Source: Gaetbulibacter_B jejuensis (lineage in GTDB: Bacteria > Bacteroidota > Bacteroidia > Flavobacteriales > Flavobacteriaceae). Taken from it: a stretch of DNA of 64,000 bases. Where the stretch lies: positions 124,001-188,000 of the forward strand of contig NZ_BAAAGF010000005.1 of assembly GCF_039524015.1 (NCBI RefSeq). Direction: 5' to 3'. Under the pieces are notes generated by a model. The model was given only the letters and a program-made list of their open reading frames with translations. It was not told the origin of the DNA and did no database searches. A program made the position numbers and the translations under genes. This document shows positions 35,493 through 44,207 of the stretch, in pieces; the first letter of the stretch is position 1; every line of letters begins with the position of its first letter.

Positions 35493-36896
35493 ATGCAAAT
35501 AAAATCGAAATTCCTTATTGCTGGAGCAATTATTGCCTTAATCGCCTTGACAAGCATGCAAGGGTATTTAACGTTCAACACCTTTGATCTAAGAAAAAAA
35601 AGCTTTGCAGTTGACTCTAGAACCAAAATAGGCGACATAGTAAAAACCAAATATGTTGATTCATTATCGTGGCATTATCGTATGGATTTTGTAGATAAAA
35701 TCCCTGACTATAAACGAAACCGAATTAGCAAAGAAGAACTCCTCGCAGATTTAAAGTTTTTTGCCAACGACAGGAACGACGAATTTACAGAATACTTCAA
35801 TAAAGAAGCTGAGCGCTTGGGTTTAAACGAAAATATATTATTTAAAAAAGTAGCATCTTCAATTCAGCTTATTGATGAAAATGGTAACGTCGAAAACCTC
35901 CTTATAGAAGACAAAGATTCACCAATATTTTTAATTGGTACTGATTTCCTACTTGAAGAAGGATTACTCATTAATGCTTGGAACTGGACATTTGACAAAG
36001 GATTTATAAATGACAATCATCAACTAGAGTCTGTAACAGTTAAATATAGAGCTAGTATTTACATGAAAATTGTAGATTGGGATAAAATCATTTTTAAACA
36101 ACTGCTGTTTCTTTTCTTAATTGCATTTTTACTGTTCCTTTTTGTAATATCCCTAGTAACATACTCTATTAGAAACTTATTTAAACATAAGCGCATTTCT
36201 GATATTAAAACTGACTTCATCAATAATATTACTCACGAACTAAAAACACCACTTTCAACTTTATCAATTGCCACCAAAACCTTAACCAATAGGTTTGCAA
36301 AAGACAATACAGATATTGCTAAAGAATCTATTGACACTATTAACAGACAAAATAAACGTCTTCAAAATTTAATTGATCAGGTAGTAGATAACAGTTTAGG
36401 ATATAACGACATTAATTTAAATCTCGAACAAGTTAGTCTGCCAGATTTTATTAATGAAGTGTGCGATGACTTTGCATTAACATTACCTACTAATATTCAA
36501 TTTTTAAGAGATGTTGAAGTTAATGATACTGAAGTTGAAATTGACAAGTTCTTCCTTGGCACAGCCATAATTAATATTTTAAATAATGCCATAAAATTTG
36601 ATGGCACAGTGCTTAAAATAAAGTATAACATCACTAACAACATGCATACTATTGCAGTTTCTGATAATGGCATAGGCATCTCTAAAAAAAATAAAAAACT
36701 TATCTTTGATAAATTCTATAGAGTGAGCGAAAAAAACATGCACACCTACAAAGGCTTAGGCTTAGGCCTTTACTACTGTAGTCAAATTGTTAAAGCTCAC
36801 CATGGACTAATAGACGTTGAAAGCAAAGTAAAAGAAGGCTCAACATTCTATATAAAAATTCCCGTAGAAAATGGAAAAGAGAATTTTATTAGCTGA
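35493..36896 (+). CDS. Sensor histidine kinase (second pair)
   Basis: The 467-residue membrane kinase has TM1 near residues 7-26, a periplasmic domain of about 175 residues, TM2 (LLFLFLIAFLLFLFVISLV), a His box NITHELKTPLSTL, an N box NILNNAIKFDG, a canonical DNGIGISKKNKK lid and GLGLGLYY. It differs from the first kinase in its sensor domain, so it probably reads a different signal. It overlaps the following response regulator by 26 bp. Confidence 0.93.
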   Translation: MQIKSKFLIAGAIIALIALTSMQGYLTFNTFDLRKKSFAVDSRTKIGDIVKTKYVDSLSWHYRMDFVDKIPDYKRNRISKEELLADLKFFANDRNDEFTEYFNKEAERLGLNENILFKKVASSIQLIDENGNVENLLIEDKDSPIFLIGTDFLLEEGLLINAWNWTFDKGFINDNHQLESVTVKYRASIYMKIVDWDKIIFKQLLFLFLIAFLLFLFVISLVTYSIRNLFKHKRISDIKTDFINNITHELKTPLSTLSIATKTLTNRFAKDNTDIAKESIDTINRQNKRLQNLIDQVVDNSLGYNDINLNLEQVSLPDFINEVCDDFALTLPTNIQFLRDVEVNDTEVEIDKFFLGTAIINILNNAIKFDGTVLKIKYNITNNMHTIAVSDNGIGISKKNKKLIFDKFYRVSEKNMHTYKGLGLGLYYCSQIVKAHHGLIDVESKVKEGSTFYIKIPVENGKENFIS

Positions 36897-37572
36897 TGAT
36901 GATATTGATTTTGGCACTACCCTAAAACAATATTTGGAGCTAAATAAGTTTGAAGTTGTTTGGGCAAAAGATGGCTCTGAAGCTTTAGATTTATTTAAAA
37001 TGCACTCTTTTGACATATGCATTATTGATGTAATGATGCCTAAGCTAGACGGCTTTAAACTCTCAAAAAAACTCAGTAAGAAAAACCCCGAAACACCTTT
37101 TTTATTTTTAACTGCTCGTAAAGCTAAAGAAGACCGAATAAAAGGTTTAAGCTTAGGTGCTGATGATTATATTTCAAAACCATTTGATGTTGAGGAACTC
37201 ATTTTAAGAATAAACAACATCATTAAAAGAACTAACCAGCAACAAACCATTAGCTTAGAGACTGATAAAGAAGAGCCTATTGCTATTGGCAAGTATTTAT
37301 TTGACAGCAAAAATCTTACATTAAGTATAAATGGTAAAAGCGCTAAGATTACTGAAAAGGAAGCGCAGCTTATTTATTTTTTATTCACTAACAAAAATAA
37401 ACTTATCCCTAGAGATGATATACTCGCAAAGGTTTGGGGACAAAGCAATTTTTTTTCTGGGAGAAGTATGGATGTATTTATTACAAGGGTAAGAAAACAT
37501 CTAAAAGAAGACCCTAATATTAGTATTAATAGCGTTAGAGGTGTTGGACTAGAGTTTGTAATTAAAGATTAA
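36871..37572 (+). CDS. OmpR-family response regulator (second pair)
   Basis: The 233-residue protein has receiver acidic residues D9-D11, phospho-acceptor D53 in CIIDVMMPKLDG and a winged-helix domain ending VRGVGLEFVIKD. It is closely similar to the first regulator in both domains (FFSARSMDVFITKLRKKL versus FFSGRSMDVFITRVRKHL), consistent with duplication of a whole kinase/regulator pair. Similar DNA-recognition helices could explain the shared GTTAAC boxes. Confidence 0.94.
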   Translation: MEKRILLADDDIDFGTTLKQYLELNKFEVVWAKDGSEALDLFKMHSFDICIIDVMMPKLDGFKLSKKLSKKNPETPFLFLTARKAKEDRIKGLSLGADDYISKPFDVEELILRINNIIKRTNQQQTISLETDKEEPIAIGKYLFDSKNLTLSINGKSAKITEKEAQLIYFLFTNKNKLIPRDDILAKVWGQSNFFSGRSMDVFITRVRKHLKEDPNISINSVRGVGLEFVIKD

Positions 37573-37578
37573 AAAAAC

Positions 37579-37609
37579 AAAAGCCAGCAAACTAAATTAC
37601 TGGCCTTTT
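37579..37609 (+). terminator. Terminator after second response regulator
   Basis: AAAAGCCAG pairs with CTGGC(C)TTTT around a 12-nt loop, with one bulge. Moderate strength. Confidence 0.55.
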
Positions 37610-37647
37610 CCATGAAAAAAACTACTTTTTAGTAAAAAGTATTACGT

Positions 37648-40600
37648 TTAATTTTTTATAAACTTTTTAATAGCTGTATTTCCGTTTGCATCTTTAAGAT
37701 TTACAAAATACATTCCATTAGCAAGATTAGATACATCAATAGTTTGTGCACTTAACTGTTGTGACAAGATGTGTTTTCCGTTAATGCTATAAACATCAAC
37801 TGTCTCAATAGTGCTACCACTTACATGTAATGTGTTTTTTACTGGGTTTGGATATATTTTAACTGAGCTGTTAAAATCATAATCGTTAGTACTTAAAGAA
37901 GGATTATCCTCATAAGTAAAATTATCTATGTATAAATTATCAAAAGTTGTTGCAGCATTGTACTTAAACACAATATAGTTATCAGATCCAGCATAACTAT
38001 CAAAGGTCACAGTTTTCTCATCCCATGCATCATCAGTCATATCTGCATCTAAAAATGTTTGATATGTAGTATATGTTGAAGCATCAGTAGGATCAGTCAT
38101 AGTACCAACCTCTAAACCTCCATTGTGATCATCATAAACATGGAAACGAATTTGTTTAGTGCTATCAAAATCAGACAACATAGGAGTAATTAAAAAGATA
38201 TCTGAAGTTTCATCATTACCACTATACATTCTCACACTAATAGAACCTTCTTGAGCTTGAAAAGTACTGTATCTCACGTATGGGCTTGTTGATACAGGAT
38301 TAATTAAACTAGACCAACATGGTTCTATTTCAGCATTGTTAGCATTACCCTCAAAGCCGTTGGTGAAAGTCCCAGATTCTGGCACACATAATGTCGTAAA
38401 ATAAACTGGTCCAACCCATGGGCTTGTACCATTTGCATCACAATCAGCTCTTACATAAATTTCATAAGCAGTATTATCTGTAAGACTATTAAAATCGCTA
38501 TTTGAAGTACTAGACGAAGTTACAACACCTGATGCTGGCTCACCTGTTCCTGCAGGTTGCACAACATACTCCCAACTGTTTTGTCCTCCAAGAAAATTCC
38601 AACTAACCTCAACAGAAGCGTCTGTTACATTTTCAGCTACAACATTATACACTTCAGTACAAGCAGGTTGATCTGTAATTGCAACATCATCAATATAAAA
38701 AGCAATGCTTGCTCCAGTACCTGCTCCATGCTTAAGCACTACATACTCATCAGTACTTGCTGGTAAATTCACAAAATATTGAAGAAAACTACCTGAAAAA
38801 CCACCTGTTGTTATTGGAAATTCAGTTATTTCTTGAAAAGTGTTAGCATCCATAGGATCACTCATAGTACCAACTATTATATTAGCATCAGTATTCTCGC
38901 TATTCTTTTTAGCATAAAACTCTAGTCTATGCATACCATCATTAGCAGTAGTATGTTGAGGTAAAATAAGTAACACATTTGCACTAGCATCATTACCTGT
39001 ATTCATTATAATTGCATTAGCTCCTGAGTTAGCATACGATGTGGAAGTATTTACCTCAACTAGAGGAGACCCAGAAGATGTAACGTTTTTGTTCCAGCAA
39101 AAAGGAAAATCAGCATCTGAATATAAATCAAAGTCTTCAGTAAAATTAGTTGCAAATGGCGCGCAAGCGGTTCTTATATCGTAAGGTCCAAACCAAGTGC
39201 TATAACCAGAACCATCACTACCTGCTGCATCACAATTAGCTCTAACAAAAATTCTATAAGGACTATTTGGTATAATTGCTTGTCCATCAGAATCCAATGT
39301 AATATTATTTGTAAGGGAACTTGTTACTATTGGAGTTTCTAATGCTGGATTAAAGTTTAAACTAGTTTGAACAATTACCATTTCCCATTCCGTTTGCACT
39401 TGAATATCTGGAGTAATTTCTAAGTCAAAAGAAACATCGGTAATATTACTTGCCTCTACATCTAGCACCTCAAAACAAGAAGGCTGTGTAGTAACAACTA
39501 TATTGTCTAAATAAACAATCTTATTAAACGAAGCGGTTGTTTCTGGTTTAAATGCTAAATGACTTGCTGATGCATTTAACGGCACATTTACATAGTAAAG
39601 TGAATAGTTATTAGTGTTTTCAGAAGAGTTAATTAGCGCAAAACTGTTAAGTTCTACAAATGTATTTTCGTCATTAGGGTCAGACATTAAACCAACTTTT
39701 ATAACAGTTTCATCTGAACCTACTGAGTTTACTTTAGCTGCAAATTCTATTCTATGCATACCATCGGCAATAGTTGTACTCTCAGGAGAAACTAAAAGCA
39801 TAGTATCATCATTACTCATTTGAATTTCATAGTAATTATCAGGAGAGTACGATTGCGTAGAGCTAGTATTTACTTTAAATATAGGCTCTGTTCCTGTTGA
39901 ACTTGAAATTGTTGTCCAACAATAAGGAGTTACAAGTTCATCTGGCATGCTTTCAAAATTTTCAGAAAAATCATCTACTATACCACAAGCAGTTCTAAAA
40001 AATATTGGACCAATCCAATCACTCACACCATCAGTATCACAATCTGATCTCACATAAAACTCATATTCAGTATTATTAGTCAATCCTGGAACGTTTACAG
40101 AACTAGACGAAACACCAACAGGTGTAGCTGCGTCAGGATTACCAGTTCCTGGTGATTGCACAACATATTGCCACTCTAAAGCACTTGAGGTCCAGCTAAT
40201 ATTTACTGAAGTTTCATAAGTATCATCCACACTAATAGCACTTGGAGGATAACATGTAATTGCGTTAAAATCTAATTCAATATTCGCTCTGTAGTAATCT
40301 AAAATTCCAGAAGGTGGTGACGCAGGATCAGGATTAGTAAAATTATTTCCATAATGCAACACTCTTCCACTAGCTTCTGAAAATCCTAAGTTGTGTGCAA
40401 TAAAATCTTTAGAGTCATTATCATCTTGATTTTCGTCAACTACTATAACTAAGTTTGCTGTATTTGAGTAACTAAATGGTGTATCCAAAATTATAGACAC
40501 CTCGTTATTATACACTGTAAATGTGCCTGCAAACACTTGTGTTAAGTTAGCTAAAGGAATCCAATCAGAATTAGAAGCAAAAGTATCATTAGCAGTTTCA

Positions 40601-40863
40601 GCCATATATACAACTATGTCATTTGAATTTTCTAAAACTCCATCAGTATAATATGTAATTTTTGAAATACTACCAGCTTGATTAATTTCTGACTGCAAAT
40701 AAATACTCTGTGAGTAAGAATAATTATCGTCAGGATCAATAGGCAATTCTTGAAATGTACTTGTTGTAAGACCACCAAGCGTAACTTCATTAATTGATAC
40801 CGTTTGTGCATTAGCAAAAAAGCTAAAGAACATAAGGGCAAGAAATAAGTAATTTTTTTTCAT
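37648..40863 (-). CDS. Large T9SS-exported protein with fibronectin III-like repeats
   Basis: The 1071-residue surface or secreted protein has a signal peptide ending FFANAQ and repeated modules. FN3-like units (for example SVNISWTSSALEWQYVVQSP and SVEVSWNFLGGQNSWEYVVQ, each ending near YVRADCD) alternate with MAM/cleaved-adhesin-like jelly-roll units (FSENFESM, FTEDFDLY, FTNGFEGN). The C-terminal T9SS type A sorting domain has IYPNPVKNTLHVSG and ends IKKFIKN. It is probably adhesive. Upstream GTTAAC-like repeats suggest control by the adjacent two-component systems. Confidence 0.88.
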   Translation of the reverse strand: MKKNYLFLALMFFSFFANAQTVSINEVTLGGLTTSTFQELPIDPDDNYSYSQSIYLQSEINQAGSISKITYYTDGVLENSNDIVVYMAETANDTFASNSDWIPLANLTQVFAGTFTVYNNEVSIILDTPFSYSNTANLVIVVDENQDDNDSKDFIAHNLGFSEASGRVLHYGNNFTNPDPASPPSGILDYYRANIELDFNAITCYPPSAISVDDTYETSVNISWTSSALEWQYVVQSPGTGNPDAATPVGVSSSSVNVPGLTNNTEYEFYVRSDCDTDGVSDWIGPIFFRTACGIVDDFSENFESMPDELVTPYCWTTISSSTGTEPIFKVNTSSTQSYSPDNYYEIQMSNDDTMLLVSPESTTIADGMHRIEFAAKVNSVGSDETVIKVGLMSDPNDENTFVELNSFALINSSENTNNYSLYYVNVPLNASASHLAFKPETTASFNKIVYLDNIVVTTQPSCFEVLDVEASNITDVSFDLEITPDIQVQTEWEMVIVQTSLNFNPALETPIVTSSLTNNITLDSDGQAIIPNSPYRIFVRANCDAAGSDGSGYSTWFGPYDIRTACAPFATNFTEDFDLYSDADFPFCWNKNVTSSGSPLVEVNTSTSYANSGANAIIMNTGNDASANVLLILPQHTTANDGMHRLEFYAKKNSENTDANIIVGTMSDPMDANTFQEITEFPITTGGFSGSFLQYFVNLPASTDEYVVLKHGAGTGASIAFYIDDVAITDQPACTEVYNVVAENVTDASVEVSWNFLGGQNSWEYVVQPAGTGEPASGVVTSSSTSNSDFNSLTDNTAYEIYVRADCDANGTSPWVGPVYFTTLCVPESGTFTNGFEGNANNAEIEPCWSSLINPVSTSPYVRYSTFQAQEGSISVRMYSGNDETSDIFLITPMLSDFDSTKQIRFHVYDDHNGGLEVGTMTDPTDASTYTTYQTFLDADMTDDAWDEKTVTFDSYAGSDNYIVFKYNAATTFDNLYIDNFTYEDNPSLSTNDYDFNSSVKIYPNPVKNTLHVSGSTIETVDVYSINGKHILSQQLSAQTIDVSNLANGMYFVNLKDANGNTAIKKFIKN

Positions 40864-40960
40864 TGTATTAGTCTTTTAGTTTTAATTCTGAATTAACTTA
40901 GCTATCTTAAGACAACTCTAAGTTGAGTGTAAACTTATTCACTATTACTTATTTAACAAA

Positions 40961-40987
40961 GTAAACTAAGGTTAACGATAAGTTAAC
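40961..40987. repeat. GTAAAC-GTTAAC-GTTAAC array between two T9SS protein genes
   Basis: GTAAAC (40961), GTTAAC (40971) and GTTAAC (40982) are at 10 and 11 bp period, with a weaker TTTAAC at 40952. They lie between the divergent T9SS genes. A near-consensus minus-strand -7 element, TAAGTTTA (40937-40930), is 23 bp from the array, as at the GLPGLI promoter. Confidence 0.6.
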
Positions 40988-41057
40988 GGTACCTAAACAC
41001 ATTGAAAAAAAGTCTTTTTTTTTGACTTTTGTTACAAGACTAAAACAAATATGAATC

Positions 41058-42647
41058 ATGACTAGAAAATTACTTTTACTCTTTGTTATTGCTTTTTCCC
41101 AAATTGTAAACGGACAAACTGATGAGCCTATTGGAGCTCCTGCTATACTTGCTTCAACATCTTATGTTTGTGAAAATGAAGAAACCGAAAATTTTGTTGG
41201 GTTTACCAAATCTCCAGAATTTGCAACTTGTCCAGGTTATGATAATTGGGTTGACTCTTGGTATACATTTACACCAACTGAAACGCGTCAATATTCTATT
41301 GAAATTGAAGCTTTAACAGGAAGCATTTTTGATGTTAGAATAGGTGTTTTTTCTGGAACTATAGGCAACTTAAATAGTATGACTGGTTGTGCTACAAGAT
41401 ATTTTAGCGCTACTTTAACTATGGGTCAAACTTATTATATTAACACCAGAGGAGCGAGTGCATCTACTCAATATAGATTATGCGTTTATCCTTTTCCTGA
41501 TGCGCCATCAAACGACGAACCTGCAAATGCTGATGTGTTGTTAGAGTCTACTTTTGATGTTTGCGAAAATGCATCTGTTGGATACACAACTAATGCAACT
41601 TATACTAGTGAAGCTGAATGCAGCACTTCAAATCCTGATGTGTGGTACAGCTTTACACCAACTGAAACTGGAGAATATACTTTTAGAGCAGACCTTGTAA
41701 ATGGTTCTACTCCTTTATACATAGGAGTATATAGCGGAACTCCTGGATTCTTAAACCCTTTCCTTGAAGAACCAACATCTCCAACCTTACAGTGTCAAGA
41801 TATTGTTTTAGCCGATTTAACTGCTGGAGAAACTTATTATGTAAGCGTAACATCATCAAATTCATCACAAGCCATTTATTTTGAATTGTGTGCATACAAG
41901 TCGCCTGATGCGCCATCGAACGATGATTGTTCAAACCCTATAGCACTAACAATTGGTCAGTCTTTTGAAGACAGTTACATAGTTGCTACCAATACATCTG
42001 CGTCAGTTAATCCGGGAAATTCTAATTTTCCTAACTGCGGAACCTTACCAGATTTTGGCATCTATGGTAAAGACGTATGGTTTTCGGTAGTGGTTCCTGC
42101 TTCAGGTAGCTTTACTATTGAAACTAGAGCAGAACCAACTGAAACTAATTTGAGTGACACTGCCATTGAAACTTATACTGGTTCTTGTGGAACAGAAACC
42201 TTAGAACCATTTCATTACAACCTACCTCCACCAAACACAGGAACTGCTTATTGCAGCAATCAATTTGTAATTGGAGGTAACGAATTTGCTGGTATGTTAT
42301 TTACTAATAAAACTCCAGGAGAAACAGTAATAATAAGAGTTTGGGGTTGGGCTTATCAATTTGGTAAATTTAGAATTGCTGCCTACGATGCTACTTTAGG
42401 TGTTAACGAGTTTGACTTAAACAGTTTTAAATACTATCCAAACCCAACTAATAATGTATTGAATATAAAATACAACCAAAACATTAATAAAGTAACAGTA
42501 AACAGTATTATTGGAAAAGCTGTTTTAACTAAAGAAACCAATGCACAAGATGTAAGTGTAGATTTATCTAGTCTTGCTACTGGAATTTACATTGTAACCG
42601 TTAACTCTGGAGAAACTTCAACTAATTTTAAAGTTTTAAAAGAGTAG
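41058..42647 (+). CDS. T9SS-exported protein with repeated beta-sandwich domains
   Basis: The 529-residue protein has a signal peptide ending VNGQ and three repeats with the pattern NDEPANADVLL...DVWYSFTPTETGEYTF, resembling pre-peptidase C-terminal beta-sandwiches. The T9SS type A sorting domain follows (YYPNPTNNVLNIKY to NFKVLKE). The repeats at about residues 20-155, 155-290 and 290-430 begin with DAPSND. No catalytic domain is visible, so it is likely a binding or structural surface protein. It is divergent from the FN3-type T9SS protein. Confidence 0.87.
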   Translation: MTRKLLLLFVIAFSQIVNGQTDEPIGAPAILASTSYVCENEETENFVGFTKSPEFATCPGYDNWVDSWYTFTPTETRQYSIEIEALTGSIFDVRIGVFSGTIGNLNSMTGCATRYFSATLTMGQTYYINTRGASASTQYRLCVYPFPDAPSNDEPANADVLLESTFDVCENASVGYTTNATYTSEAECSTSNPDVWYSFTPTETGEYTFRADLVNGSTPLYIGVYSGTPGFLNPFLEEPTSPTLQCQDIVLADLTAGETYYVSVTSSNSSQAIYFELCAYKSPDAPSNDDCSNPIALTIGQSFEDSYIVATNTSASVNPGNSNFPNCGTLPDFGIYGKDVWFSVVVPASGSFTIETRAEPTETNLSDTAIETYTGSCGTETLEPFHYNLPPPNTGTAYCSNQFVIGGNEFAGMLFTNKTPGETVIIRVWGWAYQFGKFRIAAYDATLGVNEFDLNSFKYYPNPTNNVLNIKYNQNINKVTVNSIIGKAVLTKETNAQDVSVDLSSLATGIYIVTVNSGETSTNFKVLKE

Positions 42648-42668
42648 TATTAGATTAATAGCAACTTT

Positions 42669-42700
42669 AAAAAACACCTTTGTAAACAAAGGTGTTTTTT
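42669..42700 (+). terminator. Terminator after T9SS protein gene
   Basis: AAAAAACACCTTTG and complement enclose TAAA and are followed by a U-run. Confidence 0.9.
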
Positions 42701-42743
42701 TATTTATGCAATATGGTTTGATTTTTGTACTTTTCATTTCGCA

Positions 42744-43523
42744 ATGAAATGGATTAACTACATTTTTTTATTCCTTATATATTCTGGTTATGCTCAAGAT
42801 AGTATACAGATAAAGCTTATAAATAGCTTAAAACTTGAAAAGGAAACGATTATTAGTATTGACGATTTTGAAACGCTTTACCATATTAAAAACAATACGT
42901 TTTATAAAACTTCAAATAATAAATCAATAAACTACAGCAATGTTCAATTAGGAAACATTACTTCTGCTAATGCTTTTAATCCATTAAAAATTAATCTGTT
43001 TTACAAGAGTTTTAATACTGTTATTATTCTTGATAATCGTTTAGCCGAAATTTTCAAAATAGATTTTAATATGATGCAACCTTATAAAAATGTATCACAT
43101 ATTACTACTGGTTTTGACAATTCGCTTTGGGTTTTTAATCAAGATTTACAACAACTTGAACTTTATGACTATAAAATGAACAAGGTTAAGGTTAGATCGC
43201 TTCCTGTACAATCTAATGTACTCGATCTAAAAAGCAACTACAACTATTGCTGGATGCTTACCGAAAAGTACTTGTACAAGTACAATTATTTAGGAAGTCT
43301 TATTTCTAAAATGGAAAATAAAGGCTTCACTGAAATGGCTTTAAATAATGAAAATGTGGTTTTAAAAACTGATAATCAACTCTACTTTTTAGCAAGTAAT
43401 AGTCAAGATGTTGTACCAATTCAAAGGTCAAAATTGTTAATAAATCAGTTTTTATTGGCCAATGAAACCTTGTATATTTACGACAGCAAAATCCTAAGTA
43501 AATTCCAACTAAAAATTAAATAA
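42744..43523 (+). CDS. Exported protein of unknown function, beta-propeller-like
   Basis: The 259-residue protein has a signal peptide (ending YSGYAQ). I do not recognise a family. Repeating strands such as SLWVFNQDLQQLELYDY and LYKYNYLGSLISKM, each about 40 residues, look like blades of a propeller. It ends two bases before the deoxynucleoside kinase ATG, so it is probably cotranscribed with that gene. A link in function is not evident. Confidence 0.7.
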   Translation: MKWINYIFLFLIYSGYAQDSIQIKLINSLKLEKETIISIDDFETLYHIKNNTFYKTSNNKSINYSNVQLGNITSANAFNPLKINLFYKSFNTVIILDNRLAEIFKIDFNMMQPYKNVSHITTGFDNSLWVFNQDLQQLELYDYKMNKVKVRSLPVQSNVLDLKSNYNYCWMLTEKYLYKYNYLGSLISKMENKGFTEMALNNENVVLKTDNQLYFLASNSQDVVPIQRSKLLINQFLLANETLYIYDSKILSKFQLKIK

Positions 43524-43525
43524 AC

Positions 43526-44140
43526 ATGCATGTTGCAGTAGCAGGAAACATTGGTGCAGGTAAAACAACTCTCACCAAATTATTAGCCAAACATTTTAAC
43601 TGGGAACCACAATTAGAAGACGTAGTAGACAATCCGTATTTAGATGATTTTTACAACCAGATGGAGCGTTGGAGTTTTAACCTGCAGGTTTATTTTTTAA
43701 ATTCCAGATTTAGACAAGTATTACAAATTCGCCAAAGCGGAAAAGACATTATACAGGACAGAACCATTTATGAAGACGCTCATATTTTTGCACCTAACCT
43801 TCATGCTATGGGATTGATGACCAATAGAGATTTTGAGAACTATCGTTCACTTTTTGATTTAATGGAATCTCTTGTTCAAGGTCCTGATTTGTTAATTTAC
43901 CTTAGAAGCACTATCCCAAACTTAGTATCACAAATTCATAAACGTGGACGCGATTATGAAAACTCAATTAGCATTGATTATTTAAGTAGATTAAATGAGC
44001 GCTACGAAGCTTGGATACATGGTTACGACAAAGGAAGACTACTTATCATTGATGTAGACAACCTAGATTTTGTTGCTAACCCTGAAGACCTTGGTTTTAT
44101 CATTAATAAAATAGATGCCGAAATAAACGGTTTATTCTAA
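43526..44140 (+). CDS. Deoxynucleoside kinase
   Basis: Phosphorylates deoxyadenosine/deoxyguanosine or related nucleosides. The 204-residue protein has the P-loop GNIGAGKTTL (residues 7-16), the QDRTIYEDAHIF segment with the conserved Asp-Arg, and the lid region RGRDYENSI. Salvage function fits the nucleoside transporter and thyA further along the window. Substrate specificity cannot be read from the sequence. Confidence 0.92.
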   Translation: MHVAVAGNIGAGKTTLTKLLAKHFNWEPQLEDVVDNPYLDDFYNQMERWSFNLQVYFLNSRFRQVLQIRQSGKDIIQDRTIYEDAHIFAPNLHAMGLMTNRDFENYRSLFDLMESLVQGPDLLIYLRSTIPNLVSQIHKRGRDYENSISIDYLSRLNERYEAWIHGYDKGRLLIIDVDNLDFVANPEDLGFIINKIDAEINGLF

Positions 44141-44156
44141 ACAATAAAAGACAAAC

Positions 44157-44189
44157 AAAAAAGCCACATCAAATTGATGTGGCTTTTTT
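44157..44189. terminator. Bidirectional terminator between deoxynucleoside kinase and hppA
   Basis: AAAAAAGCCACATC and complement close an AAATT loop, between convergent genes. Confidence 0.9.
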
Positions 44190-44207
44190 GTAGTATAACT
44201 TTGAAAA

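Noticed and set aside
37648..40863. Repeats within the large T9SS gene as a possible CRISPR or DNA repeat array
   Set aside because: They are diverged protein-domain repeats (FN3-like and jelly-roll) with no near-identical DNA units or regular spacers.
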